Origin: an uncultured Clostridia bacterium
GTDB taxonomy: Bacteria; Bacillota; Clostridia; TANB77; CAG-508
Length of the DNA stretch: 37,458 nt
Direction: 5' to 3'
Assembly (NCBI GenBank): GCA_944390345.1
Contig: CALXPP010000019.1
Location: forward strand, 1 to 37,458
The stretch's first letter is position 1. Every line of letters starts with the position of its first letter. This document shows, piece by piece, positions 6,676 to 14,238 of this stretch. A model generated the notes under the pieces. The model did not search any database, was not told where the DNA came from, and was given only the letters and a program-made list of their open reading frames with translations. The translations under genes and the position numbers were made by a program.

Positions 6676-8403
6676 ATGAAAAAAGATGAAACATTTTTTG
6701 AATATCCAAATTTTACAAATGTTAAAGATATTATTTATTATTCTGTTGACAAATATAGAGAAAACAGAGCTTTTATAATCAAAGAAAAAGTAGGAGAAGA
6801 GGTCAAGTATAAAAACATTAGTTATGGAGATTTCCTAGAAGAAGTAAATTCTTTAGGAACAGGCTTATTTCGTTTAGGATTAAAAGGAAAAAGAATTGGA
6901 ATTATAGCTAAAAATAGATATGAATGGGTACTTTCTTATGTAGCTTGCTTACTTGGTGGAATGATAGCAGTACCTTTAGATAAAGGATTAACAGATTTAG
7001 AAATAGAAAATTCAATTTTAAGAAGTAAGATAGATGCTATAATTTTTGAGGATAAATTATTAGGTATTATAGAAGAAATAAGAGCAAAAGGAAATAGCAA
7101 TTTAAAAGAATATATTTGTATGGATAAAAATAAAGAATTTAAATCAATAGAAGATATAAAGATAAGTGGAAAAAAGAGATTAGAAGAAGGAGATAATAGT
7201 TTTAAAGAGGTAAAAATAAATGATAAAGAACTAGCAAGTTTAGTGTTTACTTCTGGAACTTCATCTACTTCAAAAATAGTTATGTTATCTCAATTTAATA
7301 TAGCTCAAAATATACATTCAATGCAACTTGTGGAAGATTTTAGATCTACAGATGTAAACTTAGCTTTTCTTCCTTTGCATCATACCTTTGGATCTACAGG
7401 ACAGTTAATAATGCTTAGCTCTGGAATTACAACAGCTTTTCCAGATGGATTAAGATATATAGCACAAAATTTAAAAGAATATAAAGTTACTTTCTTTGTA
7501 GGTGTTCCAATATTGGTAGAAACAATTTATAAAAATGTAATGAAAGAAATAGAAAGACAAAAAAAGACAAAATTAATAAAGATAGCAAAAGTCTTTACAA
7601 AATTTCTATTAAAATTTCATATTGATATTAGAAGGAAAGTATTTGCTCAAATTATAGAGCAATTAGGAGGCCTAAGATTTGTTATAAGTGGAGCTGCTGC
7701 CTTAGATAAAGAAGTTGAAAAAGGTTTTAATGATTTAGGAATACTTACCATTCAAGGTTATGGTTTAACAGAAGCTTCTCCAGTAATAGCCGCTGAAAAC
7801 TACAAATATAGAAAATATGGTTCAATAGGTTTACCTATGCCAAATGTAGAAGTAAGAATAGAAGATAAAAATGAAGAAGGAATAGGGGAACTAATTGCTA
7901 AAGGACCAAATATTATGCTAGGTTACTATGAAAATGAAGAAGAAACAAAAGAAACTCTAAAAGATGGCTGGCTATATACAGGTGATTTAGCTTATATGGA
8001 TAAAGAGGGGTTTATTTATATTACAGGTAGAAAAAAGAATCTAATTGTTTTAAAAAATGGAAAAAAGATTTTCCCAGAAGAGTTAGAAGATTTAGTAAGT
8101 AAATTAGATTTAGTAAGTGAGTGTATGGTGTTTGGACTTCCAAAAGAAGATGATGTAGTTTTATCTGTTAAAGTTAAATTAGATGAGGAAGTAGTAAAAG
8201 AAAAATATCCAGATTTAAGTGAAGAAAAAATAAAAAAAGTCTTATGGGAGCAAATAAAAGGTATAAATAAAAAAATGCCTACTTATAAATATATGAAGCA
8301 CTTATTTATAGAAAAAGGCGAATTTATAAAAACTACTACAAATAAAATTAAGAGAAATGAAGAAATGAAAAAAATAATGGAAACAATTACTAAAAAGTCA
8401 TAA
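6676..8403 (+). CDS. AMP-forming long-chain acyl-CoA synthetase
   Basis: Adenylate-forming enzyme that activates a fatty acid to acyl-AMP and then acyl-CoA; about 575 aa. The ATG at 6676 is preferred over the in-frame ATG at 6661 because GGAGG (6663-6667) is ideally placed for it and lies inside the longer reading. Motifs in order: the phosphate loop FTSGTSSTSKIVMLS (the usual TGxPKG is altered to STSK but the Lys is kept), GYGLTEASPV (A5-like), YTGDLAYMDKEGFIYITGR (A7/A8 hinge) and the C-terminal subdomain ending in KTTTNKIKR with the catalytic Lys region. The closest functional group is FadD/FAA-like. Divergence from DUF1836 and TVP38 genes suggests membrane-lipid or exogenous fatty-acid handling. 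Confidence 0.9.
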   Translation: MKKDETFFEYPNFTNVKDIIYYSVDKYRENRAFIIKEKVGEEVKYKNISYGDFLEEVNSLGTGLFRLGLKGKRIGIIAKNRYEWVLSYVACLLGGMIAVPLDKGLTDLEIENSILRSKIDAIIFEDKLLGIIEEIRAKGNSNLKEYICMDKNKEFKSIEDIKISGKKRLEEGDNSFKEVKINDKELASLVFTSGTSSTSKIVMLSQFNIAQNIHSMQLVEDFRSTDVNLAFLPLHHTFGSTGQLIMLSSGITTAFPDGLRYIAQNLKEYKVTFFVGVPILVETIYKNVMKEIERQKKTKLIKIAKVFTKFLLKFHIDIRRKVFAQIIEQLGGLRFVISGAAALDKEVEKGFNDLGILTIQGYGLTEASPVIAAENYKYRKYGSIGLPMPNVEVRIEDKNEEGIGELIAKGPNIMLGYYENEEETKETLKDGWLYTGDLAYMDKEGFIYITGRKKNLIVLKNGKKIFPEELEDLVSKLDLVSECMVFGLPKEDDVVLSVKVKLDEEVVKEKYPDLSEEKIKKVLWEQIKGINKKMPTYKYMKHLFIEKGEFIKTTTNKIKRNEEMKKIMETITKKS

Positions 8404-8462
8404 AATATTCACTTTTCTTTTCGGATTATATAGTATAATATAAGAAAAGAAAGGATTAAAGT

Positions 8463-9197
8463 ATGAAAATAATAAAAAGAATTTTAATTTCAATATTAGT
8501 AATAATTTTAATTTTAGCAATAGGAATAGCTACATTTTTTGGTATTCAAGGTTATAAAATGTATAAGACTGCTTTGGAAGAAAATAGTATGGAAGATGTA
8601 GTAAATGAAATTCGTTCAAATGAAGATTTTACTAAGATAGAAGATTTACCAAAAGATTATATTAATGCTGTAGTAGCAGTAGAAGATAGAAGATTTTATA
8701 AACATTGTGGAATAGATTTAATTTCTATAGGAAGAGCAGTTATTAATGATATAAGAGCAATGGAATTAGTAGAGGGTGGTAGTACTATTACTCAGCAATT
8801 AGCTAAAAATACTTTTTTTACGCAAAGTAAAGAACTTACTAGAAAATGTGCAGAGGTATTTATGGCTTTTGAATATGAAAAAAATTATAATAAAGATGAA
8901 ATTTTTGAATTATATGTAAATACTAGTTATTTTGGAGATGGTTACTATTGTGTAAAAGATGCTGCATTAGGCTATTTTGATAAAGAACCTAAGGATATGA
9001 ATCTATATGAATGTACACTTTTAGCTGGAATTCCAAATGCACCATCTGTATATGCGCCAACTAAAAATCCAGAGCTTGCAAAAGAAAGACAAGCGCAAGT
9101 CATAAATAAAATGATAAAATATAAATATTTAACTCAAGAAGAAGCAAATGAGATTTTAGATATTGAGTATGATGAAGAAAATTATAAAAACGAGTAA
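8463..9197 (+). CDS. Monofunctional peptidoglycan glycosyltransferase (GT51)
   Basis: Membrane-bound glycosyltransferase that polymerises lipid II into glycan strands, 244 aa. One N-terminal membrane anchor (about 5-28) precedes a GT51 domain: catalytic Glu74 in EDRRFY (74-79), GGSTITQQLAKN (105-116), FEYEKNYNKDEIFELYVN with the KxxILE-like helix, and YFGDGYYCVKDAA. There is no transpeptidase domain, so it is of MtgA/SgtB type rather than a bifunctional class A PBP. A TATAAT at 8434-8439 suggests its own promoter, but the -35 is poor. Shine-Dalgarno AAAGGA precedes the ATG. It may help FtsI/FtsW encoded further on. Confidence 0.92.
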   Translation: MKIIKRILISILVIILILAIGIATFFGIQGYKMYKTALEENSMEDVVNEIRSNEDFTKIEDLPKDYINAVVAVEDRRFYKHCGIDLISIGRAVINDIRAMELVEGGSTITQQLAKNTFFTQSKELTRKCAEVFMAFEYEKNYNKDEIFELYVNTSYFGDGYYCVKDAALGYFDKEPKDMNLYECTLLAGIPNAPSVYAPTKNPELAKERQAQVINKMIKYKYLTQEEANEILDIEYDEENYKNE

Positions 9198-9217
9198 AAG
9201 CTTACTCGTTTTTTTTT
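9189..9217 (+). terminator. Terminator of the GT51 gene
   Basis: Perfect 9-bp stem AACGAGTAA / TTACTCGTT (9189-9197 / 9202-9210) with loop AAGC and nine T. The 5' arm contains the stop codon. Confidence 0.9.
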
Positions 9218-9264
9218 CGTAGTAAAATTTTCAATAATTCTTTTGTAATGTTACATATAGTCTT

Positions 9265-10251
9265 TTAATCTCTAGAATCTCCATCTAAGCAGACTTGTAA
9301 CTTGTTTATAGTATTTTCTAAACCATTACTTTTTAAATAAATACTTCCATCTTGATCAGTTCTATATATGGTTGTATTAATTTTTTTTAATCTTTCTAAA
9401 ATTTCATTTTTGGGCAAATTGTAAGAATTATTAGGACCAACAGAAACAATTGCTATTTCAGGAGAAACAGCATTAATAAAATTTTCTGAGCTACTAGTAT
9501 TTGAACCATGATGGCCTACTTTTAAAACATTTACTTTTTCCCAGTTTCTAGAGTTTTCTGCTTTAGTTTCTGCATCTCCCATAAATAAATATTTTTCATC
9601 TCCAAAATTTAATTGCAAAACAATTGAAGAATCATTTTTTTCTTCTGGTTCAGAATTATCTACAAACATAACCTCAATATTTGCTTCACCTAAAGAAAAA
9701 GTATCTCCAATTTTTGGATTGGTAATAGATAAGTTTTTGTTTATAATTGCATTTTCAACATCTTCATAAGTTTTAGTGGAAACTTCTGAGGTAAAAGGAA
9801 TATAAATTTTTTGAATTTCGAAAGAATTAATTACATCATCTAAACCACCTATATGATCTTCATGTGTATGTGTACCTACTACATAATCTAATTTCTCAAT
9901 TTTAAGATCATTTTTTAAATAATTTACAATTAATCTTCCATCTGCATTATTTCCTGCATCAATTAACATATTTTCATTATTATTTCTAATTAAAATACTA
10001 TCAGCTTGTCCAACATCAAAAAAATAAATTTCTAAAGAGCTAGTAGCTGTGAGATTTGAATTTGAACTATTTGTAGTAATTTCTTGTACAGTAGTAGTGG
10101 TAGTATTATTTATAAGAAAATTTGGAATTTCTAATCTTTCATTTTGATTTCCAAAAATTATTGTATAAAGTATAAATAAAATTGCTATAAATAGTAAATA
10201 TAAATATTTTTTATCTTTCTTATTAATTTTTTTTCTTCTTCTCTTTTGCAT
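9265..10251 (-). CDS. ComEC-like metallo-beta-lactamase-fold hydrolase, membrane anchored
   Basis: Secreted or membrane-anchored MBL-fold protein, 328 aa. A very basic N-terminus (QKRRRKKINKKDKK) and one membrane helix (about 16-34) are followed by a Ser/Thr-rich linker and the hydrolase domain. LEIYFFDVGQADSILI (about 73-88) and the metal motif HTHEDH (128-133) are visible. FMGDA and VGHHGSNTS supply further ligands. This is the arrangement of the C-terminal ComEC domain and of stand-alone ComA/ComEC-like phosphohydrolases; no ComEC transmembrane channel is present. The ATG is preceded by a G-rich Shine-Dalgarno (GGGGGT). It is divergent from a DUF3006 protein, a domain often found beside such MBL proteins. 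Confidence 0.87.
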   Translation of the reverse strand: MQKRRRKKINKKDKKYLYLLFIAILFILYTIIFGNQNERLEIPNFLINNTTTTTVQEITTNSSNSNLTATSSLEIYFFDVGQADSILIRNNNENMLIDAGNNADGRLIVNYLKNDLKIEKLDYVVGTHTHEDHIGGLDDVINSFEIQKIYIPFTSEVSTKTYEDVENAIINKNLSITNPKIGDTFSLGEANIEVMFVDNSEPEEKNDSSIVLQLNFGDEKYLFMGDAETKAENSRNWEKVNVLKVGHHGSNTSSSENFINAVSPEIAIVSVGPNNSYNLPKNEILERLKKINTTIYRTDQDGSIYLKSNGLENTINKLQVCLDGDSRD

Positions 10252-10279
10252 AAATTACCCCCGAATTTTTTATAAATTT

Positions 10280-10307
10280 ATTATATCAAAACTTACAAAA
10301 AAAGCAA
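10280..10307 (-). promoter_or_regulatory. Promoter of the MBL-fold gene
   Basis: On the minus strand: -35 TTGCTT (10307-10302), 16-bp spacer, -10 TATAAT (10285-10280), about 30 nt before the ATG. Confidence 0.7.
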
Positions 10308-10326
10308 TTTAAATTTTATTTTAAGC

Positions 10327-10355
10327 TTGCATAAATTTTTAAAAGGACATATAAT
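10327..10355 (+). promoter_or_regulatory. Promoter of the DUF3006 / thioredoxin-fold operon
   Basis: -35 TTGCAT (10327-10332), 17-bp spacer, perfect -10 TATAAT (10350-10355). It is back to back with the minus-strand MBL promoter. Confidence 0.78.
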
Positions 10356-10408
10356 AAGTAATAGAAATTCAATTATCTTTTCTTTTTATATTAAAGAAAG
10401 AGGAAATT

Positions 10409-10924
10409 ATGGATTTAGAAATTTTAGTAGGAGAAAAGGATAATTTAAAGGAAAATTTTATTAATAATTTTCTAGAGACCTTAAGTAATTTTATGGAAGA
10501 AAAATATATAGTAGATAGATTTGAAGAAGATTTAGCTGTATGTGAAAACAGTTTAACTAAAGAGATGGTAAATATACCAAAAAAAGATCTTCCAGAGAAT
10601 ATACAAGAAGGAATGACTATAAAAAAGTCTAAAGATGGTTTTAAAATAGATACTCTAAATTGCTCTGTTTGTATAAAAAAAGCTTTAGAAACATTAAAAA
10701 AAGATTGGGACGATTTAGAAAGCTTATATGTTGTGAATAATGTTTTAGATAAAGCAGTAAAGTGTACAAGTTTAAATTTATCAGAAAATATTTATATAAA
10801 AGATGAAAATCTAATTTCTAATTTAAAAAAGGGTACTATTATTAAAAAAGCTGAGAATAATTTTCTAATAGATACAGAAAAAACAGTAGAATTGAAAGAA
10901 AAATTATTAAATATGAAATTTTGA
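10409..10924 (+). CDS. DUF3006 protein with a second, degenerate copy
   Basis: Small cytosolic protein, 171 aa. Residues about 30-75 fit the DUF3006 pattern: YIVDRFEEDLAVCE, VNIPKKDLPENIQEGMTIKK and a hydrophobic strand (FKID). The C-terminal half (about 110-170) repeats the layout in weaker form: LSENIYIKDENLI, SNLKKGTIIKKAENNFLID, then a Lys-rich helix. This looks like an internal duplication, since the usual DUF3006 protein is about 70-90 aa. DUF3006 function is unknown, but it often sits next to ComEC-like MBL proteins, as here. Shine-Dalgarno AGAGGA precedes the ATG. The stop is TGA, showing that TGA is a normal stop codon in this genome. Confidence 0.75.
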   Translation: MDLEILVGEKDNLKENFINNFLETLSNFMEEKYIVDRFEEDLAVCENSLTKEMVNIPKKDLPENIQEGMTIKKSKDGFKIDTLNCSVCIKKALETLKKDWDDLESLYVVNNVLDKAVKCTSLNLSENIYIKDENLISNLKKGTIIKKAENNFLIDTEKTVELKEKLLNMKF

Positions 10925-10939
10925 AATTAAGGAGGAAAA

Positions 10940-11593
10940 ATGAATAAAAAAAATATAATTTTATTAATATTTGCTGTGGTATTTCTAATTTTAGCAATTA
11001 TATTTTTTGTTATATCTGGAAATATAGAATTTTCAAAAGATACAAATAATTTAAGCAATATAGGAAATACATTAGATAAAACTGTTTCAAATACAAATAC
11101 TAACATACAAAATGTTGCAACAAATACTTTAAACGAAGTAGATTATCAAAACGCAGCAGAAACTGGAATTTTAAATCCAGTAGCAGAATATAAAAATTTT
11201 TTAGTATTTGATGCAAGCGGAGCAGAAATATCATTAGATAGCTACGCAGGAAAACCTGTATTTATCTTATTTTGGCAAGTAAATCAACCAGATTCTATAG
11301 ATATGCTAAAAACATTAAATAGTGTTTATGAAAACTATAAAGATGATGTAATATTTTTAAGTGTTACAGATATCGCTACAAAAACAGAAGTAGAACAAAT
11401 ATTACAAGAAAATTCTATTCAGATGCCAATGTACTATGAGGAACTTTCTTCAGCAAGTTCAGCTTATGAAGTAACTAATTATCCAACATCAATTATAAAG
11501 GACAAAAATAATAATATAGTAAATACAAAGGTTGGAAAGATGGAAGAAGATACAATTCTTGCAAACTTAGATATATTATCTGAAAATTTTTAG
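10940..11593 (+). CDS. Membrane-anchored thioredoxin-fold protein lacking all cysteines
   Basis: 217 aa with an N-terminal membrane anchor (about 6-27), an Asn/Thr-rich linker (32-70) and a TlpA/ResA-like thioredoxin fold outside the membrane. FLVFDASGAEISLDSYAGKP (about 87-106) and VFILFWQ (about 107-113) match the AhpC/TSA-Redoxin start. The cis-Pro strand is YPTSIIKD (about 181-188). The position of the CxxC active site reads VNQPDS (about 114-119), and there is no Cys anywhere in the protein, so thiol redox chemistry is excluded. A binding, scaffold or chaperone role is possible. Shine-Dalgarno GGAGGA is strong. It is 15 nt after the DUF3006 gene and co-transcribed; a 20-bp terminator follows. 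Confidence 0.82.
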   Translation: MNKKNIILLIFAVVFLILAIIFFVISGNIEFSKDTNNLSNIGNTLDKTVSNTNTNIQNVATNTLNEVDYQNAAETGILNPVAEYKNFLVFDASGAEISLDSYAGKPVFILFWQVNQPDSIDMLKTLNSVYENYKDDVIFLSVTDIATKTEVEQILQENSIQMPMYYEELSSASSAYEVTNYPTSIIKDKNNNIVNTKVGKMEEDTILANLDILSENF

Positions 11594-11610
11594 AAAAATT
11601 TAACTTATAT

Positions 11611-11658
11611 AAAAACACCTTAGATATAAGATAAAAGCTTATATCTAAGGTGTTTTTT
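11611..11658 (+). terminator. Strong terminator before mraZ
   Basis: Perfect 20-bp stem (11611-11630 / 11638-11657) with 7-nt loop ATAAAAG and a T run. It insulates the dcw cluster from the upstream operon. Confidence 0.93.
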
Positions 11659-11734
11659 TGTGAGACTAGAAAGTTATATTTACTATTTAATTTTTATAAA
11701 AAATAAAAAAAATTAAAAAAATTTAAAAAAATAC

Positions 11735-11763
11735 TTGAAAATAAAAAATTTATATATTAAAAT
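11735..11763 (+). promoter_or_regulatory. mraZ (dcw) promoter
   Basis: -35 TTGAAA (11735-11740), 17-bp spacer, -10 TAAAAT (11758-11763). The expected start near 11770 is at the edge of the GTGG repeats. The upstream 11700-11735 stretch is an A-rich tract that may act as an UP element. Confidence 0.75.
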
Positions 11764-11770
11764 TTAATTG

Positions 11771-11796
11771 AAGTGGAGAGAAGTGGTAAAAAGTGG
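11771..11796 (+). promoter_or_regulatory. MraZ-binding repeats (MRB)
   Basis: Three direct AAGTGG repeats at exact 10-bp spacing (GTGG at 11773, 11783 and 11793) just downstream of the -10 box. MraZ is known to bind several G-rich 4-5 nt repeats spaced one helical turn apart at its own promoter and to repress the dcw operon. This is the matching site for autoregulation. Confidence 0.82.
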
Positions 11797-11823
11797 TAGA
11801 TAAAGAAAAGGGGTGAAACCACA

Positions 11824-12249
11824 TTGCTAATAGGTGAATATGAGCATTCTCTAGATGCTAAAGGCAGATTAATAATGCCAGCAAAGCTTAGAGAAGATAT
11901 AGGAGATAAGTTCATAATAACAAAAGGATTAGATGGTTGCTTATTTGCTTTCTCTTTAGTAGAGTGGTCAAACTTCGAACAAAAATTAAGAACTTTACCA
12001 ATCTCAAATAAAGATGCAAGAGCATTTTCAAGATTTTTCTTTGCAGGTGCAATAGAATGTGAAATAGATAAACAGGGAAGATTTCTTATTTCAAGTAATT
12101 TAAGAGAGTTTGCTATGCTTACAAAAGATGTTGTAATAGTTGGTATGGACTCTAGAATAGAGATTTGGAGTAAGGAAAAATGGCAAAAATGTGATGAAGA
12201 TATTTCAGCTGATGAAATTGCAGAAAAAATGGAAATGCTAGGTATATAA
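11824..12249 (+). CDS. mraZ: Transcriptional regulator MraZ
   Basis: AbrB-fold ring-forming DNA-binding protein, first gene of the dcw cluster, 141 aa, the usual length. Both half-repeats are present: [21 protein letters not shown] (residues 4-24; DAKGR signature) and [21 protein letters not shown] (about 76-96; DKQGR signature). The start is a TTG (11824) with Shine-Dalgarno AAGGGGTG about 8 nt upstream. It probably represses its own operon through the GTGG repeats in front of it. It is followed by an unusual 375-nt gap filled with short repeats before rsmH; in most Firmicutes the two genes lie much closer together. Confidence 0.96.
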   Translation: MLIGEYEHSLDAKGRLIMPAKLREDIGDKFIITKGLDGCLFAFSLVEWSNFEQKLRTLPISNKDARAFSRFFFAGAIECEIDKQGRFLISSNLREFAMLTKDVVIVGMDSRIEIWSKEKWQKCDEDISADEIAEKMEMLGI

Positions 12250-12280
12250 TAAGTATATAACTTGCTAAAGTTTATATAAA

Positions 12281-12540
12281 TACAAAAGAACTAAGAAAAT
12301 ACAAAAGATAAGTTTAAAAAGTTACAAAAGATAAAATTTTTAAGTTTATTCAAAAGATAAAGTAAACAAAAGATTAATTAAAATTTAACAAAAGATTTTA
12401 AAATACAAAAGATTTAAAAAATTTTGTTAAACTAAAGAAGAATACATTTACATTTTTGTAAATATATAAACACAAAAGATTTTAAAAATACGAAAGATAA
12501 ATTTAAACGAATACAAAAGAATTATTAAAGTACAAAAGAT
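12281..12540 (+). repeat. Array of ACAAAAGAT-type short repeats between mraZ and rsmH
   Basis: Non-coding stretch with at least ten exact CAAAAGA cores (starting 12283, 12302, 12325, 12351, 12367, 12389, 12406, 12473, 12514, 12533) and one variant CGAAAGA (12491), plus a weaker CTAAAGA (12433). The fuller form is TACAAAAGAT. Spacing is 16-26 nt, mostly near 20, with one wider gap. The spacers are A/T-only and differ, so this is a motif array and not a simple tandem duplication. All copies are on the plus (mRNA) strand. Possible roles are an RNA-binding-protein platform in the dcw transcript, a DNA-binding array, or an RNA kept unstructured. Function unknown. Confidence 0.8.
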
Positions 12541-12553
12541 TAATTTACAAATT

Positions 12554-12596
12554 TAGCTGAGACAGTTGGTATAAATCTTACCAACTGTTTATGCTA
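12554..12596 (+). other. Hairpin in the rsmH leader
   Basis: Perfect 10-bp stem ACAGTTGGTA / TACCAACTGT (12562-12571 / 12579-12588) with a 7-nt loop, extended by TAGC / GCTA (12554-12557 / 12593-12596). It lacks a proper T run, so it is more likely a processing, stability or weak attenuation element than a full terminator. It closes the repeat-filled gap before rsmH. Confidence 0.6.
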
Positions 12597-12624
12597 TATA
12601 TCAAAAATATAAAGAGGTATTAAA

Positions 12625-13566
12625 TTGGAATTTAATCATACACCAGTACTGTTAGAAGAATGTATTCAGGGGTTAAACATAAAAGAAAATGGAATATATG
12701 TAGATGGAACTATTGGTGGTGCTGGGCACAGTTTAAAAATTATAAATAATTTAAACTCAGAAGGACTACTAATAGGAATCGATAGAGATAAAGAGGCTTT
12801 AGAAGTAGCTAAAAAAAGACTAGTAGGTTTTAAAAACTTTAGATTAGTTCATAATAATCATGATAATATACTTACAATTTTAGAAGAATTAGAAATATCT
12901 AAGGTGGATGGAATTTTACTAGACTTAGGTGTTTCTTCTTATCAATTAGATGAGAAAAATAGAGGTTTTAGCTATACTAAAGAAGCTAATTTAGATATGA
13001 GAATGGATAAATCACAAAATTTAGATGCAAAATATGTAGTAAATAAATATCCAGAAAAAGAATTAGCAAATCTTATATACGAATATGGAGAAGAAAAATT
13101 TTCTAGAAGAATAGCTAGAAGAATTTGTGAACTAAGGAAAGAAAAAGAAATAGAAACTACTTTAGAATTAGTAAAGATAATAGAATCAGTAGTTCCTAGA
13201 AATAAATTAGATGGACATCCAGCAAAGAGGACTTTTCAAGCTATAAGAATAGAAGTTAATGATGAGCTAAAACCACTTTATAATACAACTATTAACAGTA
13301 TAAAAGCCTTAAAGCCAGAAGGAAGACTATGCATAATTACTTTCCACTCTTTAGAAGATAGAATTGTAAAAAGAGCTATGCAAGATGCTTCGGGTAAATG
13401 TGTATGTCCACCAGGATTACCTAATTGTGTATGTGGAGCAAAAGATTATGGAAATATAATTACCAAAAAGCCAATTTTACCAACAGATAAAGAAATGCAA
13501 GAAAATAGTAGAAGTAAAAGTGCGAAACTTAGAATATTTGAAAGGAATAATAAAGAATTTGAATAA
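12625..13566 (+). CDS. rsmH: 16S rRNA (cytosine-1402-N4)-methyltransferase RsmH
   Basis: SAM-dependent methyltransferase (MraW) acting on C1402 of 16S rRNA in the decoding centre, 313 aa, standard length. Visible motifs: HTPVLLEE at the N-terminus, VDGTIGGAGHS (about 28-38, SAM loop), GIDRDKEAL (about 51-59), DGILLDLGVSSYQLD (about 96-110), DMRMDKS, and FHSLEDRIVK near the C-terminus, followed by a Cys-rich patch (CVCPPGLPNCVCG). The start is a TTG at 12625 with Shine-Dalgarno AAAGAGG 7 nt upstream. It acts on the ribosome P-site region, which is of interest given the frame interruptions in neighbouring genes, although the enzyme is near universal. Confidence 0.96.
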   Translation: MEFNHTPVLLEECIQGLNIKENGIYVDGTIGGAGHSLKIINNLNSEGLLIGIDRDKEALEVAKKRLVGFKNFRLVHNNHDNILTILEELEISKVDGILLDLGVSSYQLDEKNRGFSYTKEANLDMRMDKSQNLDAKYVVNKYPEKELANLIYEYGEEKFSRRIARRICELRKEKEIETTLELVKIIESVVPRNKLDGHPAKRTFQAIRIEVNDELKPLYNTTINSIKALKPEGRLCIITFHSLEDRIVKRAMQDASGKCVCPPGLPNCVCGAKDYGNIITKKPILPTDKEMQENSRSKSAKLRIFERNNKEFE

Positions 13567-13590
13567 AGATTTTAGAAAGGAGGAATTAGT

Positions 13591-14082
13591 TTGGCAGCAT
13601 ATCAATATGAAACCAGCCCCAGAAAGCTAAAAACTGATTATAAGATAAATACCAAAAAGACCAAGAAACCATCTAACAAAACTACAACAAAGAAGAAGCC
13701 AAAATTACAAAATAATTCAAAGCTTAAAGCTCAAATAACTATTAATGCAGTTTTTATTTTTGCAGTATTATTTGGGATGATTTATCAAAATGCTCAAATT
13801 AGTCAAGCTTTTTCTCAAATACAAGGTCTAAAGTCTAAAGCTACTGAAATACAAAAAGAAAATGAACAATTAGAAATAGGAATTCAAAATGAATTAAATT
13901 TAAGTAGTATAGAAGAAAATGCAAAAAATATGCTAGGAATGCAAGAACTAACAAGTAGTCAAATACGATATGTAAATTTATCTAAAAAAGATTATGTAGA
14001 ACCTAGTGCAGAAGAAGTTATCATAGAGGATAATAAAAATTTTTTTCAAACAATAATAGAGAAATTTCAAAATTTATTTTAA
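13591..14082 (+). CDS. ftsL: Cell-division protein FtsL-like
   Basis: Bitopic membrane protein of the divisome, 163 aa. A Lys/Thr-rich cytoplasmic N-terminus (about 10-47) precedes one membrane helix (about 50-66). An extracytoplasmic coiled coil follows (about 70-105: AFSQIQGLKSKATEIQKENEQLE), then the NLSSIEENAKNMLGMQ segment typical of FtsL/DivIC-type proteins. Assignment rests on this topology and the position between rsmH and ftsI. The start is a TTG at 13591 with strong Shine-Dalgarno AAAGGAGGA (13576-13584). It would bridge FtsW/FtsI and the DivIB complex. A terminator-like hairpin follows, so ftsI is separated from it. Confidence 0.82.
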   Translation: MAAYQYETSPRKLKTDYKINTKKTKKPSNKTTTKKKPKLQNNSKLKAQITINAVFIFAVLFGMIYQNAQISQAFSQIQGLKSKATEIQKENEQLEIGIQNELNLSSIEENAKNMLGMQELTSSQIRYVNLSKKDYVEPSAEEVIIEDNKNFFQTIIEKFQNLF

Positions 14083-14126
14083 AAACTAATATGTAATTAA
14101 AAAGCATGTTAGTTTTTATTTTTGAC
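14082..14126 (+). terminator. Terminator after ftsL
   Basis: 12-bp stem with one U-G pair (14082-14093 / 14105-14116), then TTTTATTTTT. It ends the mraZ-rsmH-ftsL transcript before the foreign gene. Confidence 0.8.
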
Positions 14127-14149
14127 TTAATTAATAAATAAGTTACAAA

Positions 14150-14178
14150 TTGACTTTTTATGTTAATTATAGTAAAAT
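14150..14178 (+). promoter_or_regulatory. Promoter of the choline-binding-type gene
   Basis: -35 TTGACT (14150-14155), 17-bp spacer, -10 TAAAAT (14173-14178). A palindrome AAAGTT-GT-AACTTT (from about 14180) sits at the expected start site, and a leader hairpin TGGTGC / GCACCA (14207-14212 / 14220-14225) precedes the Shine-Dalgarno. Confidence 0.65.
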
Positions 14179-14238
14179 AAAGTTGTAACTTTATTAACAG
14201 TTTGAATGGTGCTAAAATTGCACCAGAAAGGAGCTTCT

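Noticed and set aside
10919..10924. TGA recoded as Trp
   Set aside because: TGA ends the DUF3006 gene and the 77-aa gene at sensible positions, and Trp is TGG throughout. There is no sign of TGA reassignment.
12281..12540. CRISPR array
   Set aside because: The repeats are only 7-10 nt, the spacers are A/T-only and of varying length, and there are no cas genes.
12554..12596. Intrinsic terminator between mraZ and rsmH
   Set aside because: The stem is good but the following bases (TTATGCTATA) lack a T run. At most it is a weak attenuator.
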